Shown here one piece after another: positions 17,332 through 26,704 of a stretch of DNA of 64,000 nucleotides. The stretch is from positions 248,001-312,000 of the forward strand of contig NZ_JBHSBI010000007.1 in assembly GCF_042650645.1 (NCBI RefSeq), read 5' to 3'. Under the pieces are notes generated by a model. That model searched no databases. It saw only the letters and a program-made list of their open reading frames with translations, and was not told the origin of the DNA. Source of the stretch: Nonomuraea purpurea (GTDB lineage Bacteria > Actinomycetota > Actinomycetes > Streptosporangiales > Streptosporangiaceae). Within the stretch, counting starts at the first letter, position 1. Every line of letters starts with the position of its first letter. Position numbers and translations under genes: made by a program.

Positions 17332-18258
17332 CTAGGCGGCCACGGTGAGCATGGGAGGGCGTTCGCCGATCGTGACGTCCCTGCACAGCACGTCGTGTCC
17401 AGCCGGCCCCCTCCTGAACTGCGACAACTGCTCGGCGGGCGGATGGCCCTCCTGGATCTTGCCCTGGCGCCGCAGGCGTGACCAGGCGGCGAGCATGATC
17501 TGGGCGGCCATGCCGCCGAGCGCCTCGGTCGTCTGCGGGGTGTGCTCGCGCGAGCCCAGGTCCACCTGGGCGAAGGCGTCCAGCCCTGCCAGTTCCAGCA
17601 GGTCGATCAGCAGTCCGAGCTCGACCCCGTACCCGGTCAGGAACGGCACCCGTTCCAGGGCCGAGCGCCGGCCCGCGTACTCTCCGGACAGCGGCTGGAT
17701 GAAACCGGCCAGCTGGGGCCAGTGCAGGTTGATGAGCGGGCGGGCGACGAGTTCGGTGACGCGCCCGCCGCCGTTCGGGGTGCCGTGCAAGGGACGGTCA
17801 TAGCAGCCTTTGGCGTAGACGATGGTGGGGTCGGTGAGGAGCGGGCCGAGCAGGCCGAATATCAGTGAAGGGTGAAAATTTTGGATATCGGCGTCGGAGA
17901 ACACGACCAGGTCCCCGGTGGTGACCGCCAGCGACTTCCACAGCGCCTCCCCTTTGCCGTCCAGCGGCTTGAGCTGGGGCAGGATCTCGTCCTGGGCGTA
18001 CACCGAGGCCCCGGCCAGCGAGGCCACCAGCGCGGTGTCATCGCAGGAACGGGAGTCGATGACCACGACCTCGTCCACGAGCCCGTCCAGCTCGCGGCGG
18101 ATGATGCGGACGATGTCACCGACGGTGTCGCGTTCGTCACGGGCGGGGAGCACCACGCTGACCGTGGTCTGCCCCTTGGCGGCAAGCAGTTCGCGGATGG
18201 GCCAGTCTGCGGCGGATGACAAACGGCGCCGCAACCAACCGGACACTTCTGGGAGCAT
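17332..18258 (-). CDS. gpgS: Glucosyl-3-phosphoglycerate synthase
   Basis: A GT-A glycosyltransferase (GT81) of 308 residues that joins glucose from a nucleotide donor to 3-phosphoglycerate, the first step toward glucosylglycerate and methylglucose lipopolysaccharides. Visible motifs: VVLPARDE, VVIDSRSCDDT, the donor-binding loop LKPLDGKGEALWKS, the DXD-like FSDADIQNFHP and the acceptor region SGEYAGRRSALERVPF, followed by YGVELGLLIDL. ATG at 18258 follows GGGGGAGGTG. It lies 34 bp after the RamB-like regulator gene on the same strand and is probably co-transcribed with it. Confidence 0.92.
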   Translation of the reverse strand: MLPEVSGWLRRRLSSAADWPIRELLAAKGQTTVSVVLPARDERDTVGDIVRIIRRELDGLVDEVVVIDSRSCDDTALVASLAGASVYAQDEILPQLKPLDGKGEALWKSLAVTTGDLVVFSDADIQNFHPSLIFGLLGPLLTDPTIVYAKGCYDRPLHGTPNGGGRVTELVARPLINLHWPQLAGFIQPLSGEYAGRRSALERVPFLTGYGVELGLLIDLLELAGLDAFAQVDLGSREHTPQTTEALGGMAAQIMLAAWSRLRRQGKIQEGHPPAEQLSQFRRGPAGHDVLCRDVTIGERPPMLTVAA

Positions 18259-18292
18259 GCGACACCTCCCCCCCGAATCCCCACATTTCAGC

Positions 18293-19765
18293 TTAAGTGG
18301 TGGTGGCGTGCCTCTCCAGGAACGTATACACATCGGCCTCGTCCACCCCGGGAAACGACCCCGGCGGCAGCGCGGCCAGCACGTGGGAGTTGGCGCGCGC
18401 CGACGGCCAGGCGTAGCCCTCCCAGCGCTCGGCCAGCTCGGCGGGCGGGCGGCGGCAGCAGTCGCCATTGGGACAGTTGGACTTGGTGCGGTTGGTGGTC
18501 TCGCGCCCCCTGAACCAGCGCGACTCCTTGTACGGCACCCCCAGCGTGATCGCGAAGTCCCGCTCGCGCGACGGATCGACGTGCGCCACGCAGAAATACG
18601 TGCCGGTGGGCGAGTCGGAGTACTGGTAGTACACCGAGAACCGGTCCGGCGAGGCGAACACCTGCCGCCCCGACCACTGCAGGCACATGCGTTGCCCCTC
18701 GATGGCGCCCTGCTCGTCGGCGGGGAAGACGATGCCGTCGTTCTCGTAGGCCTTGTAGATGGTGCCCCCGGCGTCGTTGCGCACGAAGTGGCAGACGAGG
18801 CCCAGGTGGTGGGTGGCCAGGTTGGTGAAGCGGTGGGCGGCCATCTCGTACGAGACCGCGAACACGTCCCGCAGGTCCTCCACCGACAGCGCCCGGTCGG
18901 CCTTGGCCTCCTGCAGGTAGAGCACGGCGGCCTTCTCGGGGACGAGGACCGCGGCGGCGAAGTAGTTGGCCTCGGTGCGCTGGCGCAGGAAGTCGGCGAA
19001 GTCGCGCGGCTTGTCGTGGCCGAGCGCCAGGTGGCCGAGCGTCTGGAGCAGGATCGTGCGCGGGGTGTGCATGCCGAGCTGCTCGTGTTTGACGTAGATG
19101 CGGCGGTGGCGCAGGTCGGTGATGGAGCGTACGGAGCGGGGCAGATCCTGCGCGGTGTGCACGGTGTAGCCGAAATGCGTCACCAGGCTCTGGATCATGC
19201 TCTGCGACAGGGCGCCCGTACGGTAGCCGACCGCGTCCAGGGCCACGGCGGCGGCCTTCTCGATCTCGGGGAAGTAGTTGCCCACCTCCCGCTGCCTGCG
19301 GCGCAGCTCGGCGTTGGCGACCCTGGCCTCCTCGGGGGTGGCGGTGCCGCGGGCCTGCCTGGCGCGCAGCTCCTCGTACAGGCCGAGCAGGTGTTCGAGG
19401 ACGTCGTTGGGTACGCGCGCGGAGACCTTCAGCCGGGGCAGCCCGAGCCCGGCGTAGATCGGGTCGCGCTGCGCCTCCTCCAGCGCGATCTCGAGCTGGG
19501 CGCGGCGGTTGGGCGGCTGGCGGCGCAGCAGCTCCTCGACGGGCACGCCCAGCGCGGCGGCCAGCGCCTTGAGCAGCGACAGCTTGGGCTCGCGCTTGCC
19601 GTTCTCCAGCAGCGAGAGCTGGCTGGGCGCCCTGCTGACGCGCGCGCCCAGGTCCGACAGCGTGAGGCCGCGCTGTTTGCGCAGGTGGCGAAGGCGCTGG
19701 CCAAACGCGATGAGATCCAGCTCCTGTGTCAAAGACAGCGGTTCTTCGCCGAGCAAGGACGCCAT
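18293..19765 (-). CDS. RamB/ScfR-type transcriptional regulator
   Basis: A 490-residue regulator of the short-chain fatty-acyl-CoA regulator family (RamB, PrpR, MldR). The N-terminal XRE helix-turn-helix (about 18-78) has LSDLGARVSRAPSQLSLLENGKREP. The middle (about 170-320) is an IrrE-like domain whose metal motif is degraded to GHLALGH, with no Glu. The C-terminal DUF2083 part carries the Cys cluster CPNGDCC; PrpR of this family binds a 4Fe-4S cluster. In corynebacteria RamB represses isocitrate lyase, and here the divergent gene is aceA, which supports the assignment. No clear ribosome binding site precedes ATG 19765; the message may be leaderless. Confidence 0.9.
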   Translation of the reverse strand: MASLLGEEPLSLTQELDLIAFGQRLRHLRKQRGLTLSDLGARVSRAPSQLSLLENGKREPKLSLLKALAAALGVPVEELLRRQPPNRRAQLEIALEEAQRDPIYAGLGLPRLKVSARVPNDVLEHLLGLYEELRARQARGTATPEEARVANAELRRRQREVGNYFPEIEKAAAVALDAVGYRTGALSQSMIQSLVTHFGYTVHTAQDLPRSVRSITDLRHRRIYVKHEQLGMHTPRTILLQTLGHLALGHDKPRDFADFLRQRTEANYFAAAVLVPEKAAVLYLQEAKADRALSVEDLRDVFAVSYEMAAHRFTNLATHHLGLVCHFVRNDAGGTIYKAYENDGIVFPADEQGAIEGQRMCLQWSGRQVFASPDRFSVYYQYSDSPTGTYFCVAHVDPSRERDFAITLGVPYKESRWFRGRETTNRTKSNCPNGDCCRRPPAELAERWEGYAWPSARANSHVLAALPPGSFPGVDEADVYTFLERHATTT

Positions 19766-19780
19766 GGCCGCATCTTAGGC

Positions 19781-19800
19781 AGAAAATCCGCTCATTTTCT
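19781..19800. promoter_or_regulatory. Inverted repeat upstream of the RamB-like gene
   Basis: AGAAAAT-CCGCTC-ATTTTCT, perfect 7-bp arms with a 6-bp spacer, beginning 16 bp upstream of the regulator's start codon. The AT-rich arms stand out in this GC-rich region. Candidate autoregulatory operator. Confidence 0.5.
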
Positions 19801-19850
19801 AGCCTTCGCTGTCGCCGGGGCCGTGTCGGATGATTGGTCTAGTCCAACGG

Positions 19851-19864
19851 GAAAACTTGCGATT
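19851..19864. promoter_or_regulatory. RamB-box-like site between ramB-like and aceA genes
   Basis: GAAAACTTGCGATT resembles the corynebacterial RamB motif (AAAACTTTGCAAA, from memory), with one T missing and the 3' end diverged. It lies 137 bp upstream of aceA. Near it, 19893-19903 is the palindrome CTCAGTCTGAG. Confidence 0.45.
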
Positions 19865-20001
19865 TCTTCCCCACTGAATACCCGTGAGTAATGCTCAGTC
19901 TGAGAATTTTGAGCGTTCTTCTCAAGGTGGCGGGCTGTTGAGCGGCATCAGCGAGGGCACACACTCGGCGTGAGCCCCAGGGGACGACGAAGGAGCGGAC
20001 C

Positions 20002-21297
<1,296 letters not shown>

Positions 21298-21350
21298 CTC
21301 TCCGGGCTCGCCGGCCACCTCCAGGGCATGGGATGGTTCCCCCGGCGAAC

Positions 21351-21389
21351 GGGCCGCGCCAGTTCCCCCAGCACTGGCGCGGCCCTTTT
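21351..21389 (+). terminator. Rho-independent terminator of aceA
   Basis: GGGCCGCGCCAGT, 9-base loop, ACTGGCGCGGCCC, then TTTT. A perfect 13-bp stem with a T tract, 54 bp after the aceA stop: the clearest intrinsic terminator in the window. Confidence 0.9.
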
Positions 21390-21528
21390 CCGCGCCACCA
21401 TCGCCCGAGCCCACTGGAACGGCTGACTGAGGTCCGCCGCGCTGGCCCGAATGGCTCGGCGGCAACGGACGCTTGGCCGGTCAGGCGCCCGTATGGGAAA
21501 GGGGCCTGCCGCCGGGCAGACAGAGGGC

Positions 21529-21759
21529 ATGGGCATCAGAATCGTGGTGGGGCTGAGCGACGACGCGGCCCCCAGCAAGGTCGCCGAGCAGCTCCTCGAG
21601 GCCGGGGCGGAGGAGATTCTCCCGGTACGCGCGGAGCTGCCGCGTGTCCTGGTCGCCCTGTTCCCGGACATGCTCGGCCCGCGAGCCGCCGCGGAGGAGG
21701 CCGCACGCGTGACAGGGGTGGCCTACGCGCGGCCGGACACGCCTGAATCTGAGACGTGA
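21529..21759 (+). CDS. Small hypothetical protein, 76 residues
   Basis: A short acidic protein beginning MGIRIVVGLSDDAAP, with a predicted beta-alpha-beta pattern: IRIVVGL, a helix SKVAEQLLEAGA, EILPVR, then PRVLVALFPD. Such a pattern suggests a small ferredoxin-like or peptide-binding fold, but no family was recognised. The ribosome binding site is weak (GAGGG close to the ATG); an upstream in-frame ATG at 21493 would add 12 residues of less convincing sequence. It lies between the aceA terminator and the acyl-CoA dehydrogenase operator, so it has its own promoter or none. Confidence 0.5.
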   Translation: MGIRIVVGLSDDAAPSKVAEQLLEAGAEEILPVRAELPRVLVALFPDMLGPRAAAEEAARVTGVAYARPDTPESET

Positions 21760-21794
21760 GCGGATGGGGGCATTCCTGTGTGCGGCTACCCACC

Positions 21795-21817
21795 GGTAAG
21801 GTGTTACCGCTGGTAAC
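21795..21817. promoter_or_regulatory. Nested palindromes upstream of the acyl-CoA dehydrogenase
   Basis: GTTACC-GCT-GGTAAC is a perfect inverted repeat at 21803-21817, and GGTAA-GGTG-TTACC at 21795-21808 overlaps it, sharing the central TTACC. Such GGTAA half-sites typically bind a TetR-family dimer. The block ends 18 bp before the start codon, so binding would block transcription. No regulator gene is adjacent. Confidence 0.6.
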
Positions 21818-21835
21818 TATCGAGGGGTGCCGCCC

Positions 21836-23038
21836 ATGTTCAGCCTGGAGCTCAGCGACGATGTGATCGAGGTACGCGACTGGGTCCACACCTTCGCCCG
21901 CGACGTCATCCGGCCCGCCGGCGCCGAGTGGGACGAACGCGAGGAGACCCCCTGGCCCGTCATCCAGGAAGCGGCCAAGATCGGCCTGTACTCCCTCGAC
22001 TTCTTCGCCACGCAGTGGTTCGAGCAGAGCGGGCTGGCGCTGCCCGTGGCGTTCGAGGAGATCTTCTGGGGCGATGCGGGCATCGGCCTGGCCATCGTCG
22101 GCACCGGCCTGGCCGCCGCCGCCCTGGCGGCCAACGGCACCCCCGAGCAGATGGGGGAGTGGCTGCCGCTGATGTTCGGCTCGCCGAGCGACGTCAAGCT
22201 CGGCGCCTTCTGCGCCTCCGAGCCGGACGCCGGCTCCGACGTCGGCGCCATCCGCACCCGCGCCGTCCACGACCGCGGCGACTGGGTGCTCAACGGCGTC
22301 AAGACCTGGGCCACGAACGGCGGCATCGCCGAGGTCCACGTCGTCGTCGCCTCCGTCGACCCGTCGCTCGGCACCCGAGGCCAGGCGTCCTTCGTCATCC
22401 CGCCGGGCACCCCGGGACTGTCCATGGGCCAGAAGTTCCGCAAACACGGGATCCGCGCCTCGCACACGGCCGAGGTCGTCCTGGACGACGTCCGCATACC
22501 CGGGTCCTGCCTGCTCGGAGGCAAGGAGAAGCTGGACGCGCGGCTCGCGCGGGTGCGCAACGGGGAGCGGGCGGGGGAGCAGGCGGCGATGCGCACCTTC
22601 GAGACCACCCGCCCGTCGGTCGCCGCGATGGCCGTGGGCATCGCCAGGGCCGGCTTCGAGTACGCCCGCGACTACGCCCGCGAACGCGAGCAGTTCGGCC
22701 GCAAGATCGGCGAAAACCAGGCGATCGCGTTCCTGCTCGCCGAGATGGCCACACGGGTGGACATGGCCCGGCTGCTGACCTGGCGGGCCGCGTGGATGGC
22801 CCGCCACGGCCGGCGGTTCGAGCAGGCGGAGGGGTCGATGTCGAAGCTGGTGGCGGGGGAGACGGCGGTGTGGGTCACCGAACAGGCGATCCAGATCCTG
22901 GGGGGCGCGGGTTACACCAGGGAACATCCCGTTGAGCGGTTCCACCGAGATGCCAAGATCTACACGATTTTCGAGGGCACGTCGGAGATCCAGCGCCTGA
23001 TCATCGGCCGGGCCGTCACCGGTCTGCCGGTGCGGTGA
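21836..23038 (+). CDS. Acyl-CoA dehydrogenase
   Basis: A 400-residue FAD enzyme that introduces the alpha-beta double bond in acyl-CoA thioesters. N-terminal helical domain (1-120), middle beta domain with CASEPDAGSD and WVLNGVKTWATNGG, and C-terminal helical domain with REREQFGRKIGENQAI. The catalytic base region is EHPVERFHRDAKIYTIFEGTSEIQ, where the Glu of FEGTSE is the usual base of short/medium-chain enzymes. ATG at 21836 is eight bases after GAGGGG, which itself contains an in-frame GTG at 21827. The palindromic operator upstream suggests repression by a TetR-type regulator encoded elsewhere. Confidence 0.95.
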   Translation: MFSLELSDDVIEVRDWVHTFARDVIRPAGAEWDEREETPWPVIQEAAKIGLYSLDFFATQWFEQSGLALPVAFEEIFWGDAGIGLAIVGTGLAAAALAANGTPEQMGEWLPLMFGSPSDVKLGAFCASEPDAGSDVGAIRTRAVHDRGDWVLNGVKTWATNGGIAEVHVVVASVDPSLGTRGQASFVIPPGTPGLSMGQKFRKHGIRASHTAEVVLDDVRIPGSCLLGGKEKLDARLARVRNGERAGEQAAMRTFETTRPSVAAMAVGIARAGFEYARDYAREREQFGRKIGENQAIAFLLAEMATRVDMARLLTWRAAWMARHGRRFEQAEGSMSKLVAGETAVWVTEQAIQILGGAGYTREHPVERFHRDAKIYTIFEGTSEIQRLIIGRAVTGLPVR

Positions 23039-23385
23039 GAACTTCGCACGTCAGAGAGGTGGCATGGCGACGGGCCAGTCGCCACGCCACACGACCATCG
23101 ATCGTCACGCCCCCGCCCGCATGCACGCGGGTGTGCTCTGGCAGAGCAGCCGTCGTGCGGATTCGACGGTGTGTAGTAGTTTCCGCGGCCCGACCGGCTG
23201 CAGTACGCGTACGCCGTGACCGGGCTGATTCCCCTGGGGCAGCAGCCGACGCGCTTGTCGAACCCGCCCGAGACGTCTATCCACGACGATCAGAGCAGGC
23301 CAGGACGGCAACCGGGCAATCGCCGGACGTTCGCCCAGCTTCCGCACCGCGGGCTCGCCAAGAGCACGGCCGGTTCGGGAGATGA
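23039..23385. other. 347-bp interval without a recognisable gene
   Basis: Lies between the ends of the convergent acyl-CoA dehydrogenase and monooxygenase genes. Two overlapping open frames (23105-23347 minus, 23216-23527 plus) have no ribosome binding site and no recognised domain. Codon-position GC is mixed and in-frame stops are scattered, which could mean decayed coding sequence. No hairpin terminator was found. Confidence 0.5.
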
Positions 23386-24948
23386 TCAGCCGAACCAGGT
23401 GGCCAGGGCGGTGGCCAGGGTGTCGGCCGGTTGCGGGTCGGCCTTGGTGGAGACCCAGGCGGTGTGGCCGTCGGGCCGGATCAGCAGCCCCTCGAGGTCG
23501 GGCCGCTCCGGACAGAGGACCTGGTAGGTGTCCACGCCGGGGTGCTCGACGCGGTCACCGCACGTCAGGAACACCGGGCGGGCGGGCCGGAGCAACTCGG
23601 CGACGCTGGTGTGCCGCTCGCCGATGACGAGCTTCAGGTTCGGCGCGAGCCTGCCCAGCCATGGGTGGTCGCCGGGGACCTTCGGGTCGTAGCGGGTGCT
23701 CACCCCGGCCGCCAACTCCGCGAGGTACTTGCCCACCTGCGGCAGGCCGGTCAGCTCGCCGAACAGGTCGCGTACCGGATCGAGGCCGGGATCGCGGCGT
23801 CCGAGGAGGGCCTGCGCGCGGGTGTCGCGCAGGACGCGCGCCCCGGCCTCGTGCCGTTCCCGGTGGTAGCTGTCCAGCAGGCCGCCGGGTGCGCGGCCGA
23901 GCTCGGCGGCGGCCAGCTTCCAGCCGAGGTTGACCGCGTCGGCCAGGGCCACGTTCACCCCGAGCGCACCGGACGGCGGGTGGATGTGCGCGGAGTCGCC
24001 GGCCAGCACGACGCGGCCCGCGACGTAGCGGTCCGCCTGCCGGGCGGCGTCGGAGAACCGGGTGAGCCAGCGCGGGCGGGTCAGCGCCACCGGACGGCCG
24101 AGCGTGTCGTCGAGGATCCGCCCGAAGTAGGCCGGTTCAACCGGTTCGTCGCGGTCGGCGGGCGGGGCCGGCTCGTCGAGCACGATCCGTACGTAGCCGG
24201 GCCTCGGGATCACGAACACCCTGCCGCGCTCGCCCTCGGTCACCCCGAACGGCAGATCCGAGGGGTCGGCCAGTTCGATGTCGGCGAGCAGGCCGTACAT
24301 GGTGGCCGGTGTGCCGGGGAAGCCGATCCCGGCGAGCTTGCGCACGGTGCTGCGGCTGCCGTCGCAGCCGGCCAGGTGGCCGGCCCGTCTGCGTTCCCGC
24401 CTGCCGCCCGCCTCGACGGTCACCACCACCCCGTCGCCGTCCTGCTCCAGGCCGACCAGCTCGTGCCCCCACGACACCGCCACGCCCAGCTCCGCCAGCC
24501 ACTCCTCCAAAAGCTGCTCGACCCTGGTCTGGGGGATGCCGAGCACGTAGGGGTGGTCGGTGTCCATCGCGGTCAGATCCAGAGGGCGGCTCGGATCGGC
24601 GAACATCCCGAACGGGACCGTCGGGCCCTCCGCCAGGAAACGGCCCGCGATGCCACGCCGGTCCAGCAGTTCCAGGCTGCGGGCGTTCAGGTTGAAACCC
24701 CGGCAGTACGGAGAGCGGCGCGGCAGCCGGTCGATCACGGTCACGCTGACTCCGGCCAGCGCGAGTTCGCCGGCGAGCATCAGCCCGGCCGGCCCTGCCC
24801 CCGCCACCAAGACTCCCACCGAACCTCCCGCGTCGTCGTTCGCACTGCCGGCCTTGATCGTCCTGCTCGCCTTCATCGGGCTCCTGAGGTCACTTGGGGT
24901 TGTGGGGTCGCTCGGGGTTCGGGGGCCGCTGGGGTTGCCGGGGTTCAT
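23386..24948 (-). CDS. FAD-dependent aromatic monooxygenase
   Basis: A class A flavoprotein hydroxylase of 520 residues (PheA/TfdB, Rox and polyketide hydroxylase group). GAGPAG dinucleotide-binding motif at about 50-55, DG motif GCDGSRSTVRK (about 210), GD motif VLAGDSAHIHPPSG (about 345), and a C-terminal thioredoxin-like domain (about 400-520) ending in LLIRPDGHTAWVS. Two starts have good ribosome binding sites: ATG 24948, overlapping the PadR stop as TGATG, and ATG 24876 after AGGAG. The 24 extra residues are Pro/Ser-rich repeats absent from the fold. Coupling to a PadR repressor is typical of drug-inactivating or detoxifying enzymes (inference). Confidence 0.92.
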   Translation of the reverse strand: MNPGNPSGPRTPSDPTTPSDLRSPMKASRTIKAGSANDDAGGSVGVLVAGAGPAGLMLAGELALAGVSVTVIDRLPRRSPYCRGFNLNARSLELLDRRGIAGRFLAEGPTVPFGMFADPSRPLDLTAMDTDHPYVLGIPQTRVEQLLEEWLAELGVAVSWGHELVGLEQDGDGVVVTVEAGGRRERRRAGHLAGCDGSRSTVRKLAGIGFPGTPATMYGLLADIELADPSDLPFGVTEGERGRVFVIPRPGYVRIVLDEPAPPADRDEPVEPAYFGRILDDTLGRPVALTRPRWLTRFSDAARQADRYVAGRVVLAGDSAHIHPPSGALGVNVALADAVNLGWKLAAAELGRAPGGLLDSYHRERHEAGARVLRDTRAQALLGRRDPGLDPVRDLFGELTGLPQVGKYLAELAAGVSTRYDPKVPGDHPWLGRLAPNLKLVIGERHTSVAELLRPARPVFLTCGDRVEHPGVDTYQVLCPERPDLEGLLIRPDGHTAWVSTKADPQPADTLATALATWFG

Positions 24949-25550
24949 CAGGACTCCTCCGGGGTGTGGATCCAGCCGGGTTCGACGTCCGGCCAGGCCA
25001 GCCGGCCCGTCTCGATGTCGCCGGCGATCTCCTCCAGCCAGCCGAGCTCGGCCTCCCGCATCCGCACCGCGTACTCGGCCTCCACCACGAACAGGCGCGG
25101 CACCTGCCCGGACGCCTCTCGGTGCGCCTGCCGGAGCTCCTCCAGCGACGCCCGCACCCGTCCGGCCCGCTCCCGCAGCGCCGACACCGCGCCGTCCGGC
25201 CCGAGCGCGCCGAGATAGGCGACGGCCGAGACGAACTTCGGATACTCCTCGGCGGGAACGCGGACCAGCTCGTCCACCCAGCGCACGAACTCCTCGCGCC
25301 CGGACTCGGTGTGCTGGTAGACGGTCCGTTCGGGACGGGCGCCGACCCGGACCGTCTCCCGCGCCTCGATCCACCCGGCCTTCTCCAGCGCCCTGACCAC
25401 GTCGTACAGGGAGCCGGTGGTCACCTTGAACATCCGGTCCATGCCGCGTTCGCGCAGGGTGGCGACCATGGCGTGGGGGTGCATGGGGGCCTCCACCAGC
25501 AGCCCCAGGACCGCCAGGCCCAGCGGGTTGCGTCGATTACTCGTAGCCAA
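24948..25550 (-). CDS. PadR-family transcriptional regulator
   Basis: A 200-residue repressor. The winged helix (about 5-95) reads LGLAVLGLLVEAPMHPHAM, then RMFKVTTGSLYDVVRALEKAGWIE, the PadR signature; the C-terminal dimer helices (about 120-190) belong to the PadR/Vir type. The TTG start at 25550 follows GGAGG by seven bases; an upstream in-frame ATG at 25667 adds Arg-rich sequence that runs through the probable promoter. It is the first gene of a coupled operon with the monooxygenase and probably represses both, released by the enzyme's substrate. Confidence 0.92.
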   Translation of the reverse strand: MATSNRRNPLGLAVLGLLVEAPMHPHAMVATLRERGMDRMFKVTTGSLYDVVRALEKAGWIEARETVRVGARPERTVYQHTESGREEFVRWVDELVRVPAEEYPKFVSAVAYLGALGPDGAVSALRERAGRVRASLEELRQAHREASGQVPRLFVVEAEYAVRMREAELGWLEEIAGDIETGRLAWPDVEPGWIHTPEES

Positions 25551-25564
25551 ACGATCGCCTCCAA

Positions 25565-25584
25565 TTAGTCGGCTCCGAGTATTA
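25565..25584. promoter_or_regulatory. Probable PadR operator
   Basis: TAGTCGG-CT-CCGAGTA is an inverted repeat with one mismatch (25566-25581), flanked by TTA/ATTA. It begins about 15 bp upstream of the padR start codon, where it would overlap the promoter. Confidence 0.55.
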
Positions 25585-25766
25585 GGCCGCGAGCGCCCCC
25601 TGTCAAGCCGTGGATCATCGCGCAGGGGACGGTGCCGCCGACCGGGGGTTGCCGCAGTCATACCCATGCGGGGCCGTGGGGCGGGCGGGGGTGCTCGCGC
25701 AAGGTGAAGGCCGGCCGTTCGAGACGTGCCGGCTCAAGCTTTTGGTGGGCTGGTTGTGACATGTGA

Positions 25767-25794
25767 CTGCCCGGCTCGATCGCGAGCCGGGCAG
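25767..25794. terminator. 12-bp perfect hairpin
   Basis: CTGCCCGGCTCG-ATCG-CGAGCCGGGCAG. First of two tandem stem-loops in the gap between the padR promoter and the end of the 59-residue gene. No coding sequence was found at 25670-25950. Confidence 0.6.
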
Positions 25795-25815
25795 GCGGGT
25801 ACGAAAGCCTTTGGC

Positions 25816-25842
25816 GCCCCAGTCGGTTTCCCGGACTGGGGC
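25816..25842. terminator. 9-bp hairpin, second of a tandem pair
   Basis: GCCCCAGTC, 9-base loop, GACTGGGGC, with GCTTTTTG 16 bases later on the plus strand. It lies 113 bp beyond the minus-strand stop at 25955, so it may end that transcript; the T run instead favours plus-strand termination. Confidence 0.55.
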
Positions 25843-25954
25843 ATGTCGAGATTAGAGCTTTTTGTCCGTTTTGTATAGATGTGTTGTGTGTGCGTAGCGA
25901 AGGCCGAGCGTCTGGAGGAGTGGCCGGGAACGCGTGGTCGAGGCGGCTTGGCGA

Positions 25955-26134
25955 TCAGGAGTAGAAGTGCATGACGATGGCCAGCCCGACGAAGTGCATG
26001 AGCACCACCACGGCGATCAGCGTCACGAACACGAACTTGGCCGGCCCGTGCTCGAAGTGCTTGCCCTCCTTCAGCGGCGGCAGCTTGGCCTGGCGTTCGG
26101 CGATACGCTCTTCCAGCGGCTTGCGGTGAAACAC
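25955..26134 (-). CDS. 59-residue single-pass membrane protein
   Basis: MFHRKPLEERIAERQAKLPP, then a charged stretch and one hydrophobic helix (about 36-56) ending HFVGLAIVMHFYS, with several His near both ends. The GTG start at 26134 follows GGAGG by eight bases; no upstream in-frame start has a ribosome binding site. It is divergent from the OhrR-like regulator gene across a single palindromic operator and is therefore its likely target. It may be a small accessory subunit or stress peptide; no family recognised. Confidence 0.75.
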   Translation of the reverse strand: MFHRKPLEERIAERQAKLPPLKEGKHFEHGPAKFVFVTLIAVVVLMHFVGLAIVMHFYS

Positions 26135-26181
26135 GGGGATGTCCTCCAGGGCCGGCTCGCGGATGGCTTGCGTGCAAGTGG

Positions 26182-26208
26182 TTGGTGTACTATTAGTTTG
26201 TACACCAA
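26182..26208. promoter_or_regulatory. Palindromic operator shared by the 59-residue gene and the MarR gene
   Basis: TTGGTGTAC, 9-base AT-rich spacer, GTACACCAA: perfect 9-bp arms. It is centred about 60 bp from the small gene's start and 48 bp from the MarR start, so a single bound dimer could control both promoters. Confidence 0.8.
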
Positions 26209-26242
26209 GTAATTTAGCAGAGGCAGTCGGAGGTGCCCACCG

Positions 26243-26704
26243 ATGGAGCCTGTGACAGAGACAACAGACGACCCCCTGGCGCTGGAACGGCAGGTCTGCT
26301 TCGCCCTCAGCATCGCCTCCCGCAGCGTGATCGGCCTGTACCGGCCGCTGCTGCAGCCCATGGGGCTGACCCATCCGCAGTACCTGGCCATGCTCGCGCT
26401 CTGGCAGCACGAGCCCCTGTCGGTGAAAGAGCTGGGCGAGCTGCTCCGGCTCGACCCGGGCACCCTGTCGCCGCTGCTCAAACGGCTCCAAGCCCTCGGC
26501 TACATCCACCGCGAGCGCAACACCGCCGACGAGCGCGCTCTCGCCGTGACCCTCACCCCCGCCGGCAGGCAGCTCAGGGCGGAGGCCGAGAAGATCCCGC
26601 CGGCCATCGTGGCCCGGCTCGGCATGGAGATCGAGGAGCTGCAGGACCTGCACCGGGCGCTGATGAGGGTGATCGCGGCCACACGCGGCACGGAGGACGG
26701 CTGA
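26243..26704 (+). CDS. MarR-family regulator, OhrR-like peroxide sensor
   Basis: A 153-residue winged-helix dimer. Cys19 in RQVCFALSIASR sits where OhrR has its reactive cysteine, and the sequences YRPLLQPMGLTHPQYLAML, LDPGTLSPLLKRLQALGYIHRER and DERALAVTLTPAG match OhrR. Organic hydroperoxides oxidise that Cys and release DNA in known members. ATG at 26243 follows GGAGGTG. The usual partner ohr is not here; the only divergent gene is the 59-residue membrane protein. Downstream sequence is the remnant of a histidine kinase gene. Confidence 0.9.
   Translation: MEPVTETTDDPLALERQVCFALSIASRSVIGLYRPLLQPMGLTHPQYLAMLALWQHEPLSVKELGELLRLDPGTLSPLLKRLQALGYIHRERNTADERALAVTLTPAGRQLRAEAEKIPPAIVARLGMEIEELQDLHRALMRVIAATRGTEDG

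Noticed and set aside
18293..19765. Assigning metalloprotease activity to the IrrE-like domain of the RamB-type regulator
   Set aside because: The HEXXH motif is degraded to GHLALGH without the catalytic Glu, as in other members that act as sensors.
23105..23347. 80-codon minus-strand frame considered as a transposase or integrase fragment
   Set aside because: No catalytic motif, terminal repeat or target duplication could be seen in 23039-23385.
25911..25950. GGAGGAGTGGCCGGG stretch resembling the 5' end of a serine tRNA
   Set aside because: No anticodon arm, T arm or acceptor 3' strand follows; the likeness is limited to the first part.
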